Assembly: GCF_005954645.2 (NCBI RefSeq)
Contig: NZ_CP040695.2
Coordinates: forward strand, 186,001 to 250,000
Source of the DNA: Nocardioides sp. S-1144
GTDB taxonomy: Bacteria > Actinomycetota > Actinomycetes > Propionibacteriales > Nocardioidaceae
Length of the DNA: 64,000 bases
Reading direction: 5' to 3'
Shown here one piece after another: positions 9,234 to 18,339 of the stretch. Both the position numbers and the translations under genes were made by a program. The notes beneath the pieces were generated by a model. The model was not told the origin of the DNA. It saw only the letters and a list, made by a program, of their open reading frames with translations, and did not search any database. Positions within the stretch are counted from its first letter, which is position 1. The number at the start of each line of letters is the position of its first letter.

Positions 9234-10412
9234 TCACCCGGCGGCCCAGGTCGGTCGGTCGCGGTACCGCCACAGCGAGCGCAGCTGCCCCGGGAGGTTC
9301 CGGGGCGTGGTGGTGGCGAGCCAGTCGTTGGGCAGCGCCAGGCGCAGGACCTTGTGCCAGGCGCTGGCGACCTGCCGGGGCAGGGGGGCGCTGTGGTAGC
9401 GCAGGCCGTGGCGCTCGAGGAGCCGTCGCACCGCCGGGGCGATCTCCTGGTAGCGGTTGCTGGGCAGGTCCGGGAACAGGTGGTGCTCGATCTGGTGGGA
9501 GAGGTTGCCGGCGAGCAGGTGCAGCAGCGGCGGCCCACTGATGTTGGCCGAGCCGAGCATCTGGCGCAGGTACCACTCGCCCCGGCTCTCGTCGGGGGAC
9601 AGCGACTCCTGCTCGAACGTCTCGACGCCCTCGGGGAAGTGGCCGCACATGATCACCGAGTGGCTCCACACGTTCCGCACCAGGTTGGCGGTGAGGTTGG
9701 CGGTGAGGGTGGAGCGCCACCCCGGCCCGGCCAGCAGGGGGTGGATGAGGAAGTCCTTCACGACCTGGCGCCGGGCCTGGGCCAGGGTCGCCCCCGCCCG
9801 TCCCCGCAGCTCGGGCGAGAGGCCCTCGCCGGAGCGGATGGCCTCGCCGAAGCCGAGGTCGTACAGGGCGATGCCGTACTCGAAGAAGCAGGCGTTGACC
9901 AGGTTCCACAGGGGCTGGGCCAGGTGCCGCGGCCGCCACTGCTGGTCCTCGTCGACGCGGAGGATGCCGTAGCCGAGGTCGTTGTCCTTGCCGAGGATGT
10001 TGGTGTGGACGTGGTGCTCCTGGTTGTGCGACCGCTTCCACTGCTCGGGCGGCGAGGCGTGGTCCCAGTCCCAGGTGGTCGAGTGGATCTTCGGGTCGCG
10101 CATCCAGTCCCACTGCCCGTGCAGGACGTTGTGCCCGATCTCCATGTTGTCGAGGATCTTGGCCAGCGCGAGGCAGGCGGTGCCCAGCACCCAGGCGGGA
10201 CGGCGCCGTCCCGCCGCCAGCAGCACGACGCGGCCACCGAGCTCCAGGCTGCGCTGGACGGCGATCACGCGGCGGATGTAGGCGGCGTCGCGGGCACCCC
10301 GGTCGTCCAGGACGCCCTGTCGGAGGCGGTCGAGCTCGGCCGCGATGGCCTCGACGTCGTCGTCGGTCAGGTGGGCGACCTGGTGGTGCGGCTTGCGCTG
10401 GAGGGCCGTCAT
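9234..10412 (-). CDS. Membrane fatty acid desaturase
   Basis: A 392-residue di-iron desaturase with all three histidine boxes: HNVLH (residues 94-98), HNQEHH (129-134) and HQIEHH (306-311). These are the eight-histidine ligand set of membrane acyl desaturases; the QIEHHLFP third box is typical of acyl-CoA/acyl-lipid desaturases. It would introduce a double bond into membrane fatty acids using O2 and electrons from ferredoxin or a reductase that is not encoded nearby. Hydrophobic stretches surround box 1 and residues 235-260. The start is the ATG at 10410-10412, preceded by AAGAGA. A hairpin at 10430-10445 separates it from the upstream hydrolase gene. Confidence 0.92.
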   Translation of the reverse strand: MTALQRKPHHQVAHLTDDDVEAIAAELDRLRQGVLDDRGARDAAYIRRVIAVQRSLELGGRVVLLAAGRRRPAWVLGTACLALAKILDNMEIGHNVLHGQWDWMRDPKIHSTTWDWDHASPPEQWKRSHNQEHHVHTNILGKDNDLGYGILRVDEDQQWRPRHLAQPLWNLVNACFFEYGIALYDLGFGEAIRSGEGLSPELRGRAGATLAQARRQVVKDFLIHPLLAGPGWRSTLTANLTANLVRNVWSHSVIMCGHFPEGVETFEQESLSPDESRGEWYLRQMLGSANISGPPLLHLLAGNLSHQIEHHLFPDLPSNRYQEIAPAVRRLLERHGLRYHSAPLPRQVASAWHKVLRLALPNDWLATTTPRNLPGQLRSLWRYRDRPTWAAG

Positions 10413-10429
10413 CGGTGTCTCTTCACGTG

Positions 10430-10445
10430 GGGGGCGGTCGCCCCC
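10430..10445 (-). terminator. GC hairpin upstream of the desaturase
   Basis: GGGGGCG and CGCCCCC pair around GT. It lies after the stop of the hydrolase gene and within the leader of the desaturase, so it could end the upstream transcript or attenuate read-through. Confidence 0.4.
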
Positions 10446-10495
10446 AGTACCCAGGACGGCAGCTTTCACCGCCTCGGCGCACGGCAGCGGCGGGG

Positions 10496-11299
10496 TCAGC
10501 CGAGGTCGATGCGGTCGCCTATCGTGACGGTGCGGAGCGTGCCCGGCAGGTCGCGGGCCGACCACGTGTCGACGAAGTCCTGGAGCGGCGAGCGGAAGAC
10601 CGGGTAGTCGTCGAAGTGCACCGGCACGGTCTCGCGAGGACGGAGCAGCTCGACGAGGTCGGCCCCCTGGGCGGCGTCCATGGTGACGGTCAGCCCGAGG
10701 ATGCGGGTACCCCCCAGGTGCGTGACCGCGGTGTCGAGGGGGCCGGTCCGCTCCACGACGTCCCGCAGCCAAGGCCGGAACAGGGTGTCGCCGGTGACGT
10801 ACACGCGCCGCACCACGGTGCCGGAGCGGTGCAGCTCGAGCACGCTGCCCATCACGGTGGGGAGCAGGTGGCGCACCGGACCCGGGGCGTGCGTCCCGGG
10901 TGCGGAGGTGACGCGCAGGGTCCAGTCGCCCGACGACACCTCGTCGCTCTGCCAGGTCTGCAGCCCACGGGTCTCACGGAACCCCCAGCGGCGCAGGGTC
11001 CGGGCGGCCCGCACCGTGGTGAGGACCGGGGTGCCCGGGTCGAGCGAGCCCCGCGCGACGCGGTCGAAGTGGTCGCCGTGCAGGTGGGAGAGGAGGACGA
11101 GGTCGAGGTCGGGGAGGGCGTCGGGTTGCAGGTGCGGCTCGGTGCGACGACGCGACCACATCCCCTTGCCCAGGTAGGCGCGCTGACCGCGGTGCAGGAA
11201 GTTCGGGTCGGTGAGCACGGTGAAGGGCCCGAGTCGCAGGATGGTGGTCGCCGTGCCGATGAACTCCAGCGACGCCTCGATGTGGTCGTCCATGACCAC
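10496..11299 (-). CDS. Metallo-beta-lactamase-fold hydrolase (UlaG/NAPE-PLD-like)
   Basis: A 267-residue protein with the zinc motif HLHGDH at residues 72-77, an upstream VLTDPNFLHRG segment and a later GDTLF (Asp bridging ligand) and PVHFDDY (last histidine). The layout is that of the UlaG / N-acyl-phosphatidylethanolamine phospholipase D-like branch, often loosely annotated 'MBL fold'. The substrate is unknown; a lipid-related one would suit its position beside the desaturase, but that is only inference. GTG at 11297-11299 is preferred over the ATG two codons later because GGAG lies nine bases before it. Confidence 0.85.
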   Translation of the reverse strand: MVMDDHIEASLEFIGTATTILRLGPFTVLTDPNFLHRGQRAYLGKGMWSRRRTEPHLQPDALPDLDLVLLSHLHGDHFDRVARGSLDPGTPVLTTVRAARTLRRWGFRETRGLQTWQSDEVSSGDWTLRVTSAPGTHAPGPVRHLLPTVMGSVLELHRSGTVVRRVYVTGDTLFRPWLRDVVERTGPLDTAVTHLGGTRILGLTVTMDAAQGADLVELLRPRETVPVHFDDYPVFRSPLQDFVDTWSARDLPGTLRTVTIGDRIDLG

Positions 11300-11344
11300 C
11301 GGTACCCACTCCGGGCGCCGTCGACCGCGCCGGGCCGGCGCGGC

Positions 11345-12307
11345 TCACCCCAGGTCGGGGAGCCGCCGGCGCAGCCGGAGGTTGGCCCGGAGCCGGCCGG
11401 CCGCCCCGGGGTACCCGCCGCGCAGCCGGTTGCCCCCCTCGGAGGGCGTCAGCACGTTGCCCGGGCCCGGGTCGGCCCGGGTGGCGAGGTCGGTCGCGCC
11501 GACGGGGAAGGCCGGCCCGACGAGACGGTCGTAGAGGAGCGGCAGGAAGGAGAACCCGAACCGCAGGACGTCGTTGGCGAGGCTCAGCTGGGCCGGCCGC
11601 CAGGGCTGCTCCAGCCGGGCCAGGACCTGGCGCGCCGCCCGCTCGGGCGACGAGACCGGCGGGGGCGGGCGGCCGGCGTACCCGGCGTAGTTGGCGGCCT
11701 GGCGGTAGATCGGGGTGTCCACCCCGCCCGGGGCGACGTAGCCGATCTGGACGCCGGGGCGGTCGCGGTTCTCGACGGCGAGCTGGCGGGCCAGCGCCCG
11801 GACCCCCCACTTGCTCAGGACGTAGGGGCTCATCATCGGCACCGCGAGGTGCCCGACGACCGACCCGACGAGCAGGAGCGACCCGGCGCCCTGCCGGCGC
11901 AGCACGGGCACGACGTGACGGGCCAGGTTGACCGACCCGGTGAGGTTCGTGCGCAGGACGGCGTCGAAGACCTCGACGGGCACGGACTCGGTCCGGCCGT
12001 AGGCGACGACGCCGGCACAGCCGACCACGGCGTCGAGGCGCCCGTGGCGCCGCAGGACGGAGGCCACCAGGTCGGCGACCGCGTCGTCGTCGCCGACGTC
12101 GAGGGGCACCGTCAGCGCCGAGGCGGCGCCGCGGGCCCGGCACTCCTCCGCGGTCTCCTCCAGGGGCCCCGCCCCGCGTGCGACGAGGACGACGTGGCGG
12201 CCCTGCTCGGCGGCGGCCAGGACGGTCGCGCGGCCGATGCCGCTGGACGCGCCGGTCACGAGGAGGACGGGTCGATCGGCCACGGCCGACTCCGGTGCGG
12301 GGGTCAT
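11345..12307 (-). CDS. Short-chain dehydrogenase/reductase
   Basis: A 320-residue Rossmann-fold protein with TGASSGIG (18-25), a CAGVVAYG (NNAG-equivalent) segment, the LLVGSVVG serine strand and the YVLSK catalytic pair, then VAPGGVDTP. The last about 70 residues (after RQVLARLEQPWRPAQL) form a C-terminal extension with a hydrophobic patch, as in SDRs that act on lipid substrates at the membrane. It would oxidise or reduce an alcohol/ketone with NAD(P)H. It is followed downstream, same strand, by the hydrolase and desaturase genes with a 45-base gap, so they could form a lipid-modifying group. Confidence 0.88.
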   Translation of the reverse strand: MTPAPESAVADRPVLLVTGASSGIGRATVLAAAEQGRHVVLVARGAGPLEETAEECRARGAASALTVPLDVGDDDAVADLVASVLRRHGRLDAVVGCAGVVAYGRTESVPVEVFDAVLRTNLTGSVNLARHVVPVLRRQGAGSLLLVGSVVGHLAVPMMSPYVLSKWGVRALARQLAVENRDRPGVQIGYVAPGGVDTPIYRQAANYAGYAGRPPPPVSSPERAARQVLARLEQPWRPAQLSLANDVLRFGFSFLPLLYDRLVGPAFPVGATDLATRADPGPGNVLTPSEGGNRLRGGYPGAAGRLRANLRLRRRLPDLG

Positions 12308-12379
12308 GGGCGCCGGTGCCCCGATCGCGTCCCCGCCACCACGGGCCGTGGGTGCGTCCGCCGGCGGGGCAGTGCCGGG

Positions 12380-12919
12380 TCAGTCCTTCAGCGCGCCCGG
12401 GTCGTCGGGGCCGTCGGTCGCGGCGGGGTCGCCCTGGTCGGCGTCGTCGCGTGCCTCCTCGACCCGCTTGCGGGCCCGGCCCATGCCCGGCAGGTGCCCG
12501 AGCATCTCGTTGAGCTCGCGTGAGGCGGCCAGCAGGTCGCGCAGGTCGGGGGAGACGGTCGCGAGCTGGTCGAGCAGCGGGACCGCGTCGTCCTGCCAGG
12601 ACTCGAGGAGGGCCGGGGCCTGCTCGACGACGGTGCGGAGCGACCGCGCCAGCTCGGGGTCGGCGCGGTCGGCGAGCTGCTCCAGCAGCGGCACCAGCCG
12701 GACCAGCGGGTCCTGGACCAGCAGGACCAGGCGGTCGGCACGGGCGGCGGTCGCCTCGACGCGGACGACGACGTCGTGGGCGGCCTGCCGGGTCTGCTCG
12801 ACGCGGGCCACCAGGCCCGCCGCGTCGGCCAGCAGCCGCTCGGCGTCCCCGACCAGTGCCGCGGCACGGGGGAGGAGGGCCAGGAGCTCGCGGGGGTCGG
12901 GAACGGGGGGCAGCCTCAT
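12380..12919 (-). CDS. Helical hypothetical protein
   Basis: A 179-residue protein made of long amphipathic helices (heptad-like LLPRAAALV...LLADAAGLV...LVQDPLVRLVPLL) followed by a charged, disordered tail (EEARDDADQGDP). It looks like a coiled-coil or phasin-like surface protein, but I recognise no family function. The ATG at 12919 is chosen because a TACTGT -10 box (12926-12931) lies exactly six bases upstream; an in-frame GTG at 12958 has no such support. Confidence 0.7.
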   Translation of the reverse strand: MRLPPVPDPRELLALLPRAAALVGDAERLLADAAGLVARVEQTRQAAHDVVVRVEATAARADRLVLLVQDPLVRLVPLLEQLADRADPELARSLRTVVEQAPALLESWQDDAVPLLDQLATVSPDLRDLLAASRELNEMLGHLPGMGRARKRVEEARDDADQGDPAATDGPDDPGALKD

Positions 12920-12925
12920 CAGCCG

Positions 12926-12931
12926 ACAGTA
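12926..12931 (-). promoter_or_regulatory. -10 box deciding the start of the helical protein
   Basis: TACTGT on the minus strand, six bases before the ATG at 12919. Confidence 0.5.
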
Positions 12932-13041
12932 GGAACCCCGTGCGTCGCTCCGGCTCACCCGGGCAGCGGGTGTTGGCGCCGGCGGCGGCCCGGCCCGGCG
13001 ACCCGCTGTCGTGGCTGCGGCAGGGGGAGCAGGATGGGCGC

Positions 13042-13278
13042 ATGCCCACCGACATCGAGGTCAGCTACGCGGCGGTCCGCGGCACCCCGACGTTGCCGGC
13101 CGGCCGGCCGGTGCTGACCTGGGGCACGCACCCGGAGCACGGCACGGGGTGGACGCTGTGGCACCGGGGGCACGGCGGGCACGCCGAGGTGGTGGGCTAC
13201 TTCATCCCCGGGGACCTCACCGACATCGACCTCGTCGTCCGCTCCGCGCAGGCCTACCTCGACCACCGCGCCCGCTAG
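13042..13278 (+). CDS. Small hypothetical protein
   Basis: A 78-residue soluble protein with a conserved-looking WTLWHRGHGGHAEVVGYFIPGDLTDIDLVV core, rich in glycine and aromatic residues, which suggests a small beta-rich fold. I do not recognise it. The ATG lies six bases after CAGGAT (possible -10, leaderless) and also downstream of a purine-rich AGGGGGAGCAGG that could serve as a ribosome-binding site. It converges on the fusion gene that follows. Confidence 0.6.
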   Translation: MPTDIEVSYAAVRGTPTLPAGRPVLTWGTHPEHGTGWTLWHRGHGGHAEVVGYFIPGDLTDIDLVVRSAQAYLDHRAR

Positions 13279-13308
13279 CCGGGGCGGCGCCGTCGCACCG
13301 GGCGGGCG

Positions 13309-16300
13309 TCAGCGGCCGGTCCACACCGGCGCGCGTCCCTCGGCGAAGGCGCGCACCCCCTCGACGGCGTCCGCCGAGCCCAGCGCCCGGCCGGCCAGGT
13401 CCGCCTGGCGGGCGAAGGCCTCCTCGACGCCCCAGCCGGGGGCCGCGCAGACGATCTCGCGGCTGACCTCCACCGACAGGGGTGCGTTGGCGGCGATCGA
13501 GCCGGCCAGGTCGAGGGCCGCCTGGAGGACGGCGCCCGGCTCGGCCAGGACGTTGACGAGACCGAGGTCGTGGAGGCGCCGGGCCGGGACCGGCTCGCCG
13601 GTCAGCGCCATCTGCATGGCGACGTTGCGCGGGAGGCGCTCGGTCAGGCGCAGGACGCCGCCCGCGGCGGCGGCGAGCCCGCGTCGGGGTTCGGGGAGCC
13701 CGAACGTCGCGTCGGTGGCGGCGACGATCAGGTCGGCGGCGAGCGCAAGCTCGCACCCACCGGCCAGCGCCGGACCCTCGACCGCGGCGATCAGCGGCTT
13801 GGTGAGCGGGAGGCCGGTCATGCCGAGGGGGCCGCGCCTCTCGGTGATCGGGAACTGCCCGGTGGCCGCGGCCCTGAGGTCCATCCCGGCGCTGAACACG
13901 CTCGTGCCGCCGGTCAGGATCGCGACCCGGACCGAGTCGTCGGCCTCGAAGGCGTCCACGACCCGTTCGAGCAGCTCCGCGGTCGCGAGGTCGATGGCGT
14001 TGCGGTGCTCCGGGCGGTCGAGCGTGATCACCCGCACCGGTCCGTGGTCCTCGACCAGGACCGGCAGGGGCGGGGGCGAGGGCAGCTCGGCCCGGCCCTC
14101 CGCGAGGACGACCAGGTCCTCGCCCGCCAGGGCGACGGTCCACCCGAGGGGGTCCTCGGACTCCAGGCGCCGGACCAGGTCGACGTCGGTCACCCGGACC
14201 AGGCCCCGGGAGCCGTCGGCGGTGATGGCGCTGAGGATCGCCCACTCCGGGGCGCCGGCCCGGTCGTGGGACACCGTGCACGCCTCCACGACGGCCGGTC
14301 CCTCCCACTCGCCCACGGCGGGTCGGCGCGGCTCGATCGGCACGGTGGGGCGCAGGTCCGCGAACGGCACGGTCGGCGGCGTGGCCGAGAGCAGCGCGGC
14401 GGCGTGCTTGGTCGCGTACCAGCCGAGCGAGGTGGTCAGGGCGAACGCCTCGGGCTCGCGGCGCAACCGCGCCACGACGGCGGCCACGGCGTGACCCCCG
14501 TAGTTGTTGCCCGGTCCTCCCGCGAAGGTGAGACCGCCGGCCACCGAGAGCGGGCGGGCGGGGTCGCCGACCGGTAGGCCCAGCTCGTGGGCGGCGATCT
14601 GGACGGCAGCCGGGAAGCACGAGTACAGGTCGACGACCTCCACGTCGGCGATCGCCCGCCCGGTGTGCGCCGCCAGCGCCGCACCGACGGCCCGGACGGC
14701 GGGCGAGCCGGCGAGGGTGGCCCGCTCGGAGACGAACCACTCGTCGTGGGCGGCCGCGCCGGCGTGGGGGAAGACCCACTGCTCCTGGGGGACGCCGGCC
14801 CGCTCCGCCGCCGCGACGCTGGTGAGGATGGTGCCGCTGGCCAGGTCGACCTGGAGGTTCGCGCAGAGCAGCTTCGGGTACGGCGAGGTCACCGGGCGGT
14901 TGTCCGGGCCGGTCGTGGCCAGCTCCTCGGCGGTGAAGGACGTCGGGAGCCAGGCGTGCTCGTTGGTGGCGGCGACCTCGGACAGCGACGCCCACAGCCG
15001 GGTGATCTTCTCCTGGTGCGCCTGCTTCGTGCTGCCGTCGCGCGCTCGCAGCGCCGACTCCATGAGGGCGTAGTTGTAGACGGGGGCGCCGAGGCCGACC
15101 CGGCCCTCGAGCTCGGTGTTGGCCTCGCGCTCGGAGCCGAGCGAGCGGGTCGGGCGGGTGGCGGCGTCCTGCTCGGTCCAGGCGGGCGTGGTCCCCTCGC
15201 GCTGGGCGCGCGCCAGGCTGGCGCCCGCCTCGGCGCCGAGCACCAGCACGACGCCGGCCTCGCCGGCGCCGATCGCCCGGGCGGCCTCGTTGATCACCAG
15301 CTGACCGCCGTCACCCCCGAACCGTGCCGTCTGCAGGGTCACCGACGGCTCGGCGCCGACCCGGGCGGCCACGACCGCGGCCAGGTCCCGGTACTGCCAC
15401 GACGCGCTGGCGACGGCGTACACGGAGTCCGCGGAGGCGAGCAGGTCGGCGGCCCGCGGCGTCCCCGAGTCCTCGGCGGCGCGCTGCACGGCGGCGGCCG
15501 CCAGGTCCGCCGGCTCGCGCCACGGGGCGGACGGGTCGCGCTGGACGACCTGGCCGACGCCGACGATCACCGGCGTCCGCGGGTCCAGCCGGAGCCCGGA
15601 GGCCCGGTGCAGGACCGCCCGGCCGGTCGTGAACCCCGACGAGGCGGTGGTCGGACCCGCCGCGGCGGCGTGGGCCCGGAGGTTGTCGAGCGACAGCCGG
15701 AGCGCCTCGGCGATGCTCCGGCTGACGGAGGCCCCCAGGGGCCCCTTGACGGGGTCCCCGGAGAGGCCGGCGTGGAGGGCCACCCGGGTCCTGCGACCCA
15801 CGGGGGTGATCGTCGCCGCGAGCCCCAGCCGGAGGCCCATGGGCCCCGTGCCGTCGAGCACGAGGACGTCGTCGTCGGCCCGCAGCACGGTCCAGGTCAC
15901 CTCGGCGGGGATGCCCATGATCTTGAGCTGCTGCCCGTGGCGGGTTCCCTCGACCGCGGGGCCCGGCGCCGAGCCGCGCCAGCCGGCGTGCAGGGTCAGC
16001 CACGCCTCCTGGAGGCCGAGGTCGCCGACGAGCTCCCGGGTCGCGGCGGGGCTCGCGTCGAGCACGGTGTCGGCCGCGATGGAGCGCAGGTGTCCCTCGA
16101 GCTCGGGTGGGACCGGGTCCGGCCCCGCGGCGAGGTCGGCGCCCGGCGCGTCGTCCTGCGGCCCGCCCAGGCCCGCGAGCCGCCGCAGCGGCTCCGGGAG
16201 GGCCCCGCCGACGACGTCCTTGACGAGGCCGGGCTCGCGGGCGACCAGCCGGGCGACGTCGCCGAGGGCCCTCGCCGACCGGACCGCCCGCGCGGCCCGC

Positions 16301-16314
16301 CCGGGGCGGCTCAC
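13309..16314 (-). CDS. SRPBCC / thiolase-like / enoyl-CoA hydratase fusion protein
   Basis: One uninterrupted 1001-residue frame with three parts. Residues about 70-215 look like an SRPBCC (CoxG/polyketide-cyclase-type) lipid-binding domain. Residues about 245-740 are thiolase-like, ending in a small barrel-like region as in type-1 thiolase-like proteins. The usual nucleophile Cys loop is replaced by RFGGDGGQ (331-338), so normal thiolysis is unlikely. Residues about 752-1001 are a crotonase with both acidic residues in place (GGCE855 and PEP, Glu875), so hydratase activity is plausible. The GTG start overlaps the acyl-CoA dehydrogenase stop (GTGA at 16311-16314), so it is the second gene of an operon. 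A role in steroid, acyl-CoA or aromatic side-chain degradation is inferred. Confidence 0.85.
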   Translation of the reverse strand: MSRPGRAARAVRSARALGDVARLVAREPGLVKDVVGGALPEPLRRLAGLGGPQDDAPGADLAAGPDPVPPELEGHLRSIAADTVLDASPAATRELVGDLGLQEAWLTLHAGWRGSAPGPAVEGTRHGQQLKIMGIPAEVTWTVLRADDDVLVLDGTGPMGLRLGLAATITPVGRRTRVALHAGLSGDPVKGPLGASVSRSIAEALRLSLDNLRAHAAAAGPTTASSGFTTGRAVLHRASGLRLDPRTPVIVGVGQVVQRDPSAPWREPADLAAAAVQRAAEDSGTPRAADLLASADSVYAVASASWQYRDLAAVVAARVGAEPSVTLQTARFGGDGGQLVINEAARAIGAGEAGVVLVLGAEAGASLARAQREGTTPAWTEQDAATRPTRSLGSEREANTELEGRVGLGAPVYNYALMESALRARDGSTKQAHQEKITRLWASLSEVAATNEHAWLPTSFTAEELATTGPDNRPVTSPYPKLLCANLQVDLASGTILTSVAAAERAGVPQEQWVFPHAGAAAHDEWFVSERATLAGSPAVRAVGAALAAHTGRAIADVEVVDLYSCFPAAVQIAAHELGLPVGDPARPLSVAGGLTFAGGPGNNYGGHAVAAVVARLRREPEAFALTTSLGWYATKHAAALLSATPPTVPFADLRPTVPIEPRRPAVGEWEGPAVVEACTVSHDRAGAPEWAILSAITADGSRGLVRVTDVDLVRRLESEDPLGWTVALAGEDLVVLAEGRAELPSPPPLPVLVEDHGPVRVITLDRPEHRNAIDLATAELLERVVDAFEADDSVRVAILTGGTSVFSAGMDLRAAATGQFPITERRGPLGMTGLPLTKPLIAAVEGPALAGGCELALAADLIVAATDATFGLPEPRRGLAAAAGGVLRLTERLPRNVAMQMALTGEPVPARRLHDLGLVNVLAEPGAVLQAALDLAGSIAANAPLSVEVSREIVCAAPGWGVEEAFARQADLAGRALGSADAVEGVRAFAEGRAPVWTGR

Positions 16315-17453
16315 GCGAACCCCAGCAGCTTGGCCGCCAGGTCCCGCATGACCTCGGTGGCGCCGCCGCCGATGCCCAGGACCCGATTGTCGCGGTAGTG
16401 GCGCTCGATCTCGGACTCGCGCATGTAGCCCGTCCCGCCGTGCAGCTGGACGGCCTCGTCGACGACGCGCTTGGCGACCTCGACGGCCTGGTTCTTGGCG
16501 ACCACGGCCTCGGCGAACAGGTGCTCGCCCGCGGCCTGCCGGACGGCGACGGAGCGGGTGTAGGTGCGGACGACCTCGATCTGCTCGTGCATCTCGACGA
16601 GCTTGTGCCGCACGACCTGGCGCGAGATCAGGGGCTTGCCGAAGGTGGACCGGGTGCGCGCGTGCTGCACGGCGAGCTCCAGGCTTCGTGCGGCGAGGCC
16701 GTAGGCGTGGACCGCGAGCCCGATCCGCTCGGCCGCGAAGGCGTTCGCGATGAGCGCGAAGCCGCCGTTCTCCTGCCCGACCAGGTTCGCGACCGGCACC
16801 CGGCAGTCGGTGAACGACAGCTCCGCGGTGTCCGAGCAGAGCCAGCCCATCTTGTCGAGCCGGCGCGAGACGGTGAACCCGGGCAGGTCGGTCGGGACGA
16901 CGAGCAGGCTGACACCCCCGGCGCCGGGGCCCCCGGTGCGGACGGCGGTCGTCACGAAGTCCGCCCGGGTGCCGGAGGTGATGAAGGTCTTCGCCCCGTT
17001 GACGACGTAGTGGTCGCCGTCGCGGACCGCCGTGGTCCGCAGCGCGGAGACGTCGGAGCCGCCGTCGGGCTCGGTCATCCCCAGCGCGCCGATCATGTTC
17101 CCGGCCAGCGTCGGGACGACGAAGCTCGCGGTGAGGTGCGGGTCGCCCACCTCGACCAGGTGCGGCAGGGCGATCCCGTGGGTGAAGAGGGCGGCGTGCG
17201 CCCCGGAGCTGGCCCCCGCCTCGAACCAGGCCTCGGTCAGCACCAGGACGTCGACCGCGTCACCCCCGGCACCGCCGACCTCCTCGGCGAAGCCGACGCC
17301 GAGCAGCCCCGCCTCGGCCGCGCGCGCGTGCAGGCTGCGCGGGACGGCGCCGTCCCGCTCCCACTGCTCGAGGTGGGGGGTCACCTCGCGGCTCACGAAC
17401 CGGTGTGTGCTCTCGCGCAGTGCCTGCCGCTCGGGGGTCTGGAGCTCCTGCAT
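16311..17453 (-). CDS. Acyl-CoA dehydrogenase
   Basis: A 380-residue FAD enzyme. The family signatures are present: GALGMTEPDGGSDVSALRT (FAD/substrate loop), VNGAKTFITSGTRADF, AERIGLAVHAYGLA and the C-terminal QLHGGTGYMRESEIERHYRDNRV. At the position of the classic catalytic Glu (YEGT) there is IGGGATEV, as in the actinobacterial subgroup that places its base elsewhere, so chain-length or branched-substrate preference cannot be read directly. It would perform the first beta-oxidation step, passing electrons to ETF. The start is ATG 17451-17453 with an upstream GAGAGG site. It is the first gene of an operon with the fusion protein and is divergent from a TetR gene that probably controls it. 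Confidence 0.92.
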   Translation of the reverse strand: MQELQTPERQALRESTHRFVSREVTPHLEQWERDGAVPRSLHARAAEAGLLGVGFAEEVGGAGGDAVDVLVLTEAWFEAGASSGAHAALFTHGIALPHLVEVGDPHLTASFVVPTLAGNMIGALGMTEPDGGSDVSALRTTAVRDGDHYVVNGAKTFITSGTRADFVTTAVRTGGPGAGGVSLLVVPTDLPGFTVSRRLDKMGWLCSDTAELSFTDCRVPVANLVGQENGGFALIANAFAAERIGLAVHAYGLAARSLELAVQHARTRSTFGKPLISRQVVRHKLVEMHEQIEVVRTYTRSVAVRQAAGEHLFAEAVVAKNQAVEVAKRVVDEAVQLHGGTGYMRESEIERHYRDNRVLGIGGGATEVMRDLAAKLLGFA

Positions 17454-17501
17454 CGCTGCTGCCTCTCGGGGCGCGGGGGCCGGGATCGGGCCCGTGGGCC
17501 G

Positions 17502-17525
17502 CAAACAGTACATGTGGACGGTTTG
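17502..17525. promoter_or_regulatory. Candidate TetR operator between acyl-CoA dehydrogenase and TetR genes
   Basis: Arms CAAAC (17502-17506) and GTTTG (17521-17525) flank a partly symmetric GTACATGTGGAC core. This is the most A+T-rich, symmetric element in the 184-base divergent gap, where an acyl-CoA-responsive TetR would be expected to bind. Confidence 0.5.
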
Positions 17526-17637
17526 TTGGCCACGTGGGCGGAGCGCCCGGCGGGTCGGGCGGGGACGCTGGGATAGCGTGCTGACCTCGCCGGGCACGAC
17601 CGCGCCGGCGAAGCCACGACGAGCAAGGGGGTCGCCG

Positions 17638-18303
17638 GTGCCCAGGACCGACCCGGCGTCGCAGCCACCGGTTCGCCGGACCCAGGAGCAGCGCCGGACC
17701 GAGACCCGCGCCCGGCTGCTCGACGCCGCTGTGGAGTGCCTCCTCGAGCTCGGCTACTCCTCGATGACGGTCGCCGAGGTGCAGGAGCGGGCGGGCGTGG
17801 CGCGCGGGACCCTGCTCCACCACTTCCCCACCAAGAACGAGCTGGTGGTGGGGGCGATGGGCCACCTGGCCGCCCGGCGCGTCGACCAGTTCCGCGCCGA
17901 GGCCGAGCTCATCCCCCCGGCCAAGGACCGGCTGGAGGCGCTGGTCGACCTGGCCTGGAGCGGCCTGCACGACCCCGCCTTCTTCAGCGCGGCCGAGCTC
18001 TGGGTGGCGGCCCGGACCGACCCCGACCTGCGGGCGGCCCTGCTGCCCGTCGAGGCGGTCGCCTTCGCCGACCTCCAGGACGGGCTGACCGCCGTCCTGG
18101 GCCCCGCCTACGCCGACGACCCCAGGACCCCGACGCTGGTCGGCATGACCATCGACCTGCTCACCGGGCTGTCCCTGGCCGCGATGCTGACCGGCGACCT
18201 CGGTGAGCGGCGCAAGCTCCTGGTGCGGTGGAAGCGGGCGCTGGGCGTGCTGTTCGGCGAGCTCGCCCCCGACGAGCTGGTCGGACCCCGCCCCGGGTCC
18301 TGA
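17638..18303 (+). CDS. TetR family regulator of the acyl-CoA genes
   Basis: A 221-residue protein. Residues about 20-68 form the TetR helix-turn-helix (TRARLLDAAVECLLELGYSSMTVAEVQERAGVARGTLLHHFPTKNEL, given here only as landmarks), with recognition helix ARGTLLHHF. The C-terminal ligand domain has no assignable substrate but is typical of fatty-acid regulators. GTG at 17638 follows a GGGGG-rich site. It sits between the divergent acyl-CoA dehydrogenase operon and the thiolase gene 48 bases downstream, so it probably represses one or both, relieved by an acyl-CoA. Confidence 0.85.
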   Translation: MPRTDPASQPPVRRTQEQRRTETRARLLDAAVECLLELGYSSMTVAEVQERAGVARGTLLHHFPTKNELVVGAMGHLAARRVDQFRAEAELIPPAKDRLEALVDLAWSGLHDPAFFSAAELWVAARTDPDLRAALLPVEAVAFADLQDGLTAVLGPAYADDPRTPTLVGMTIDLLTGLSLAAMLTGDLGERRKLLVRWKRALGVLFGELAPDELVGPRPGS

Positions 18304-18339
18304 GCGGGGCGTGGCCGCCGCGCGGGCCGAGCCGCGTCG

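Noticed and set aside
10415-12523. 702-codon plus-strand frame over the hydrolase and SDR genes
   Set aside because: It runs antisense to two well-supported genes and has no recognisable domain.
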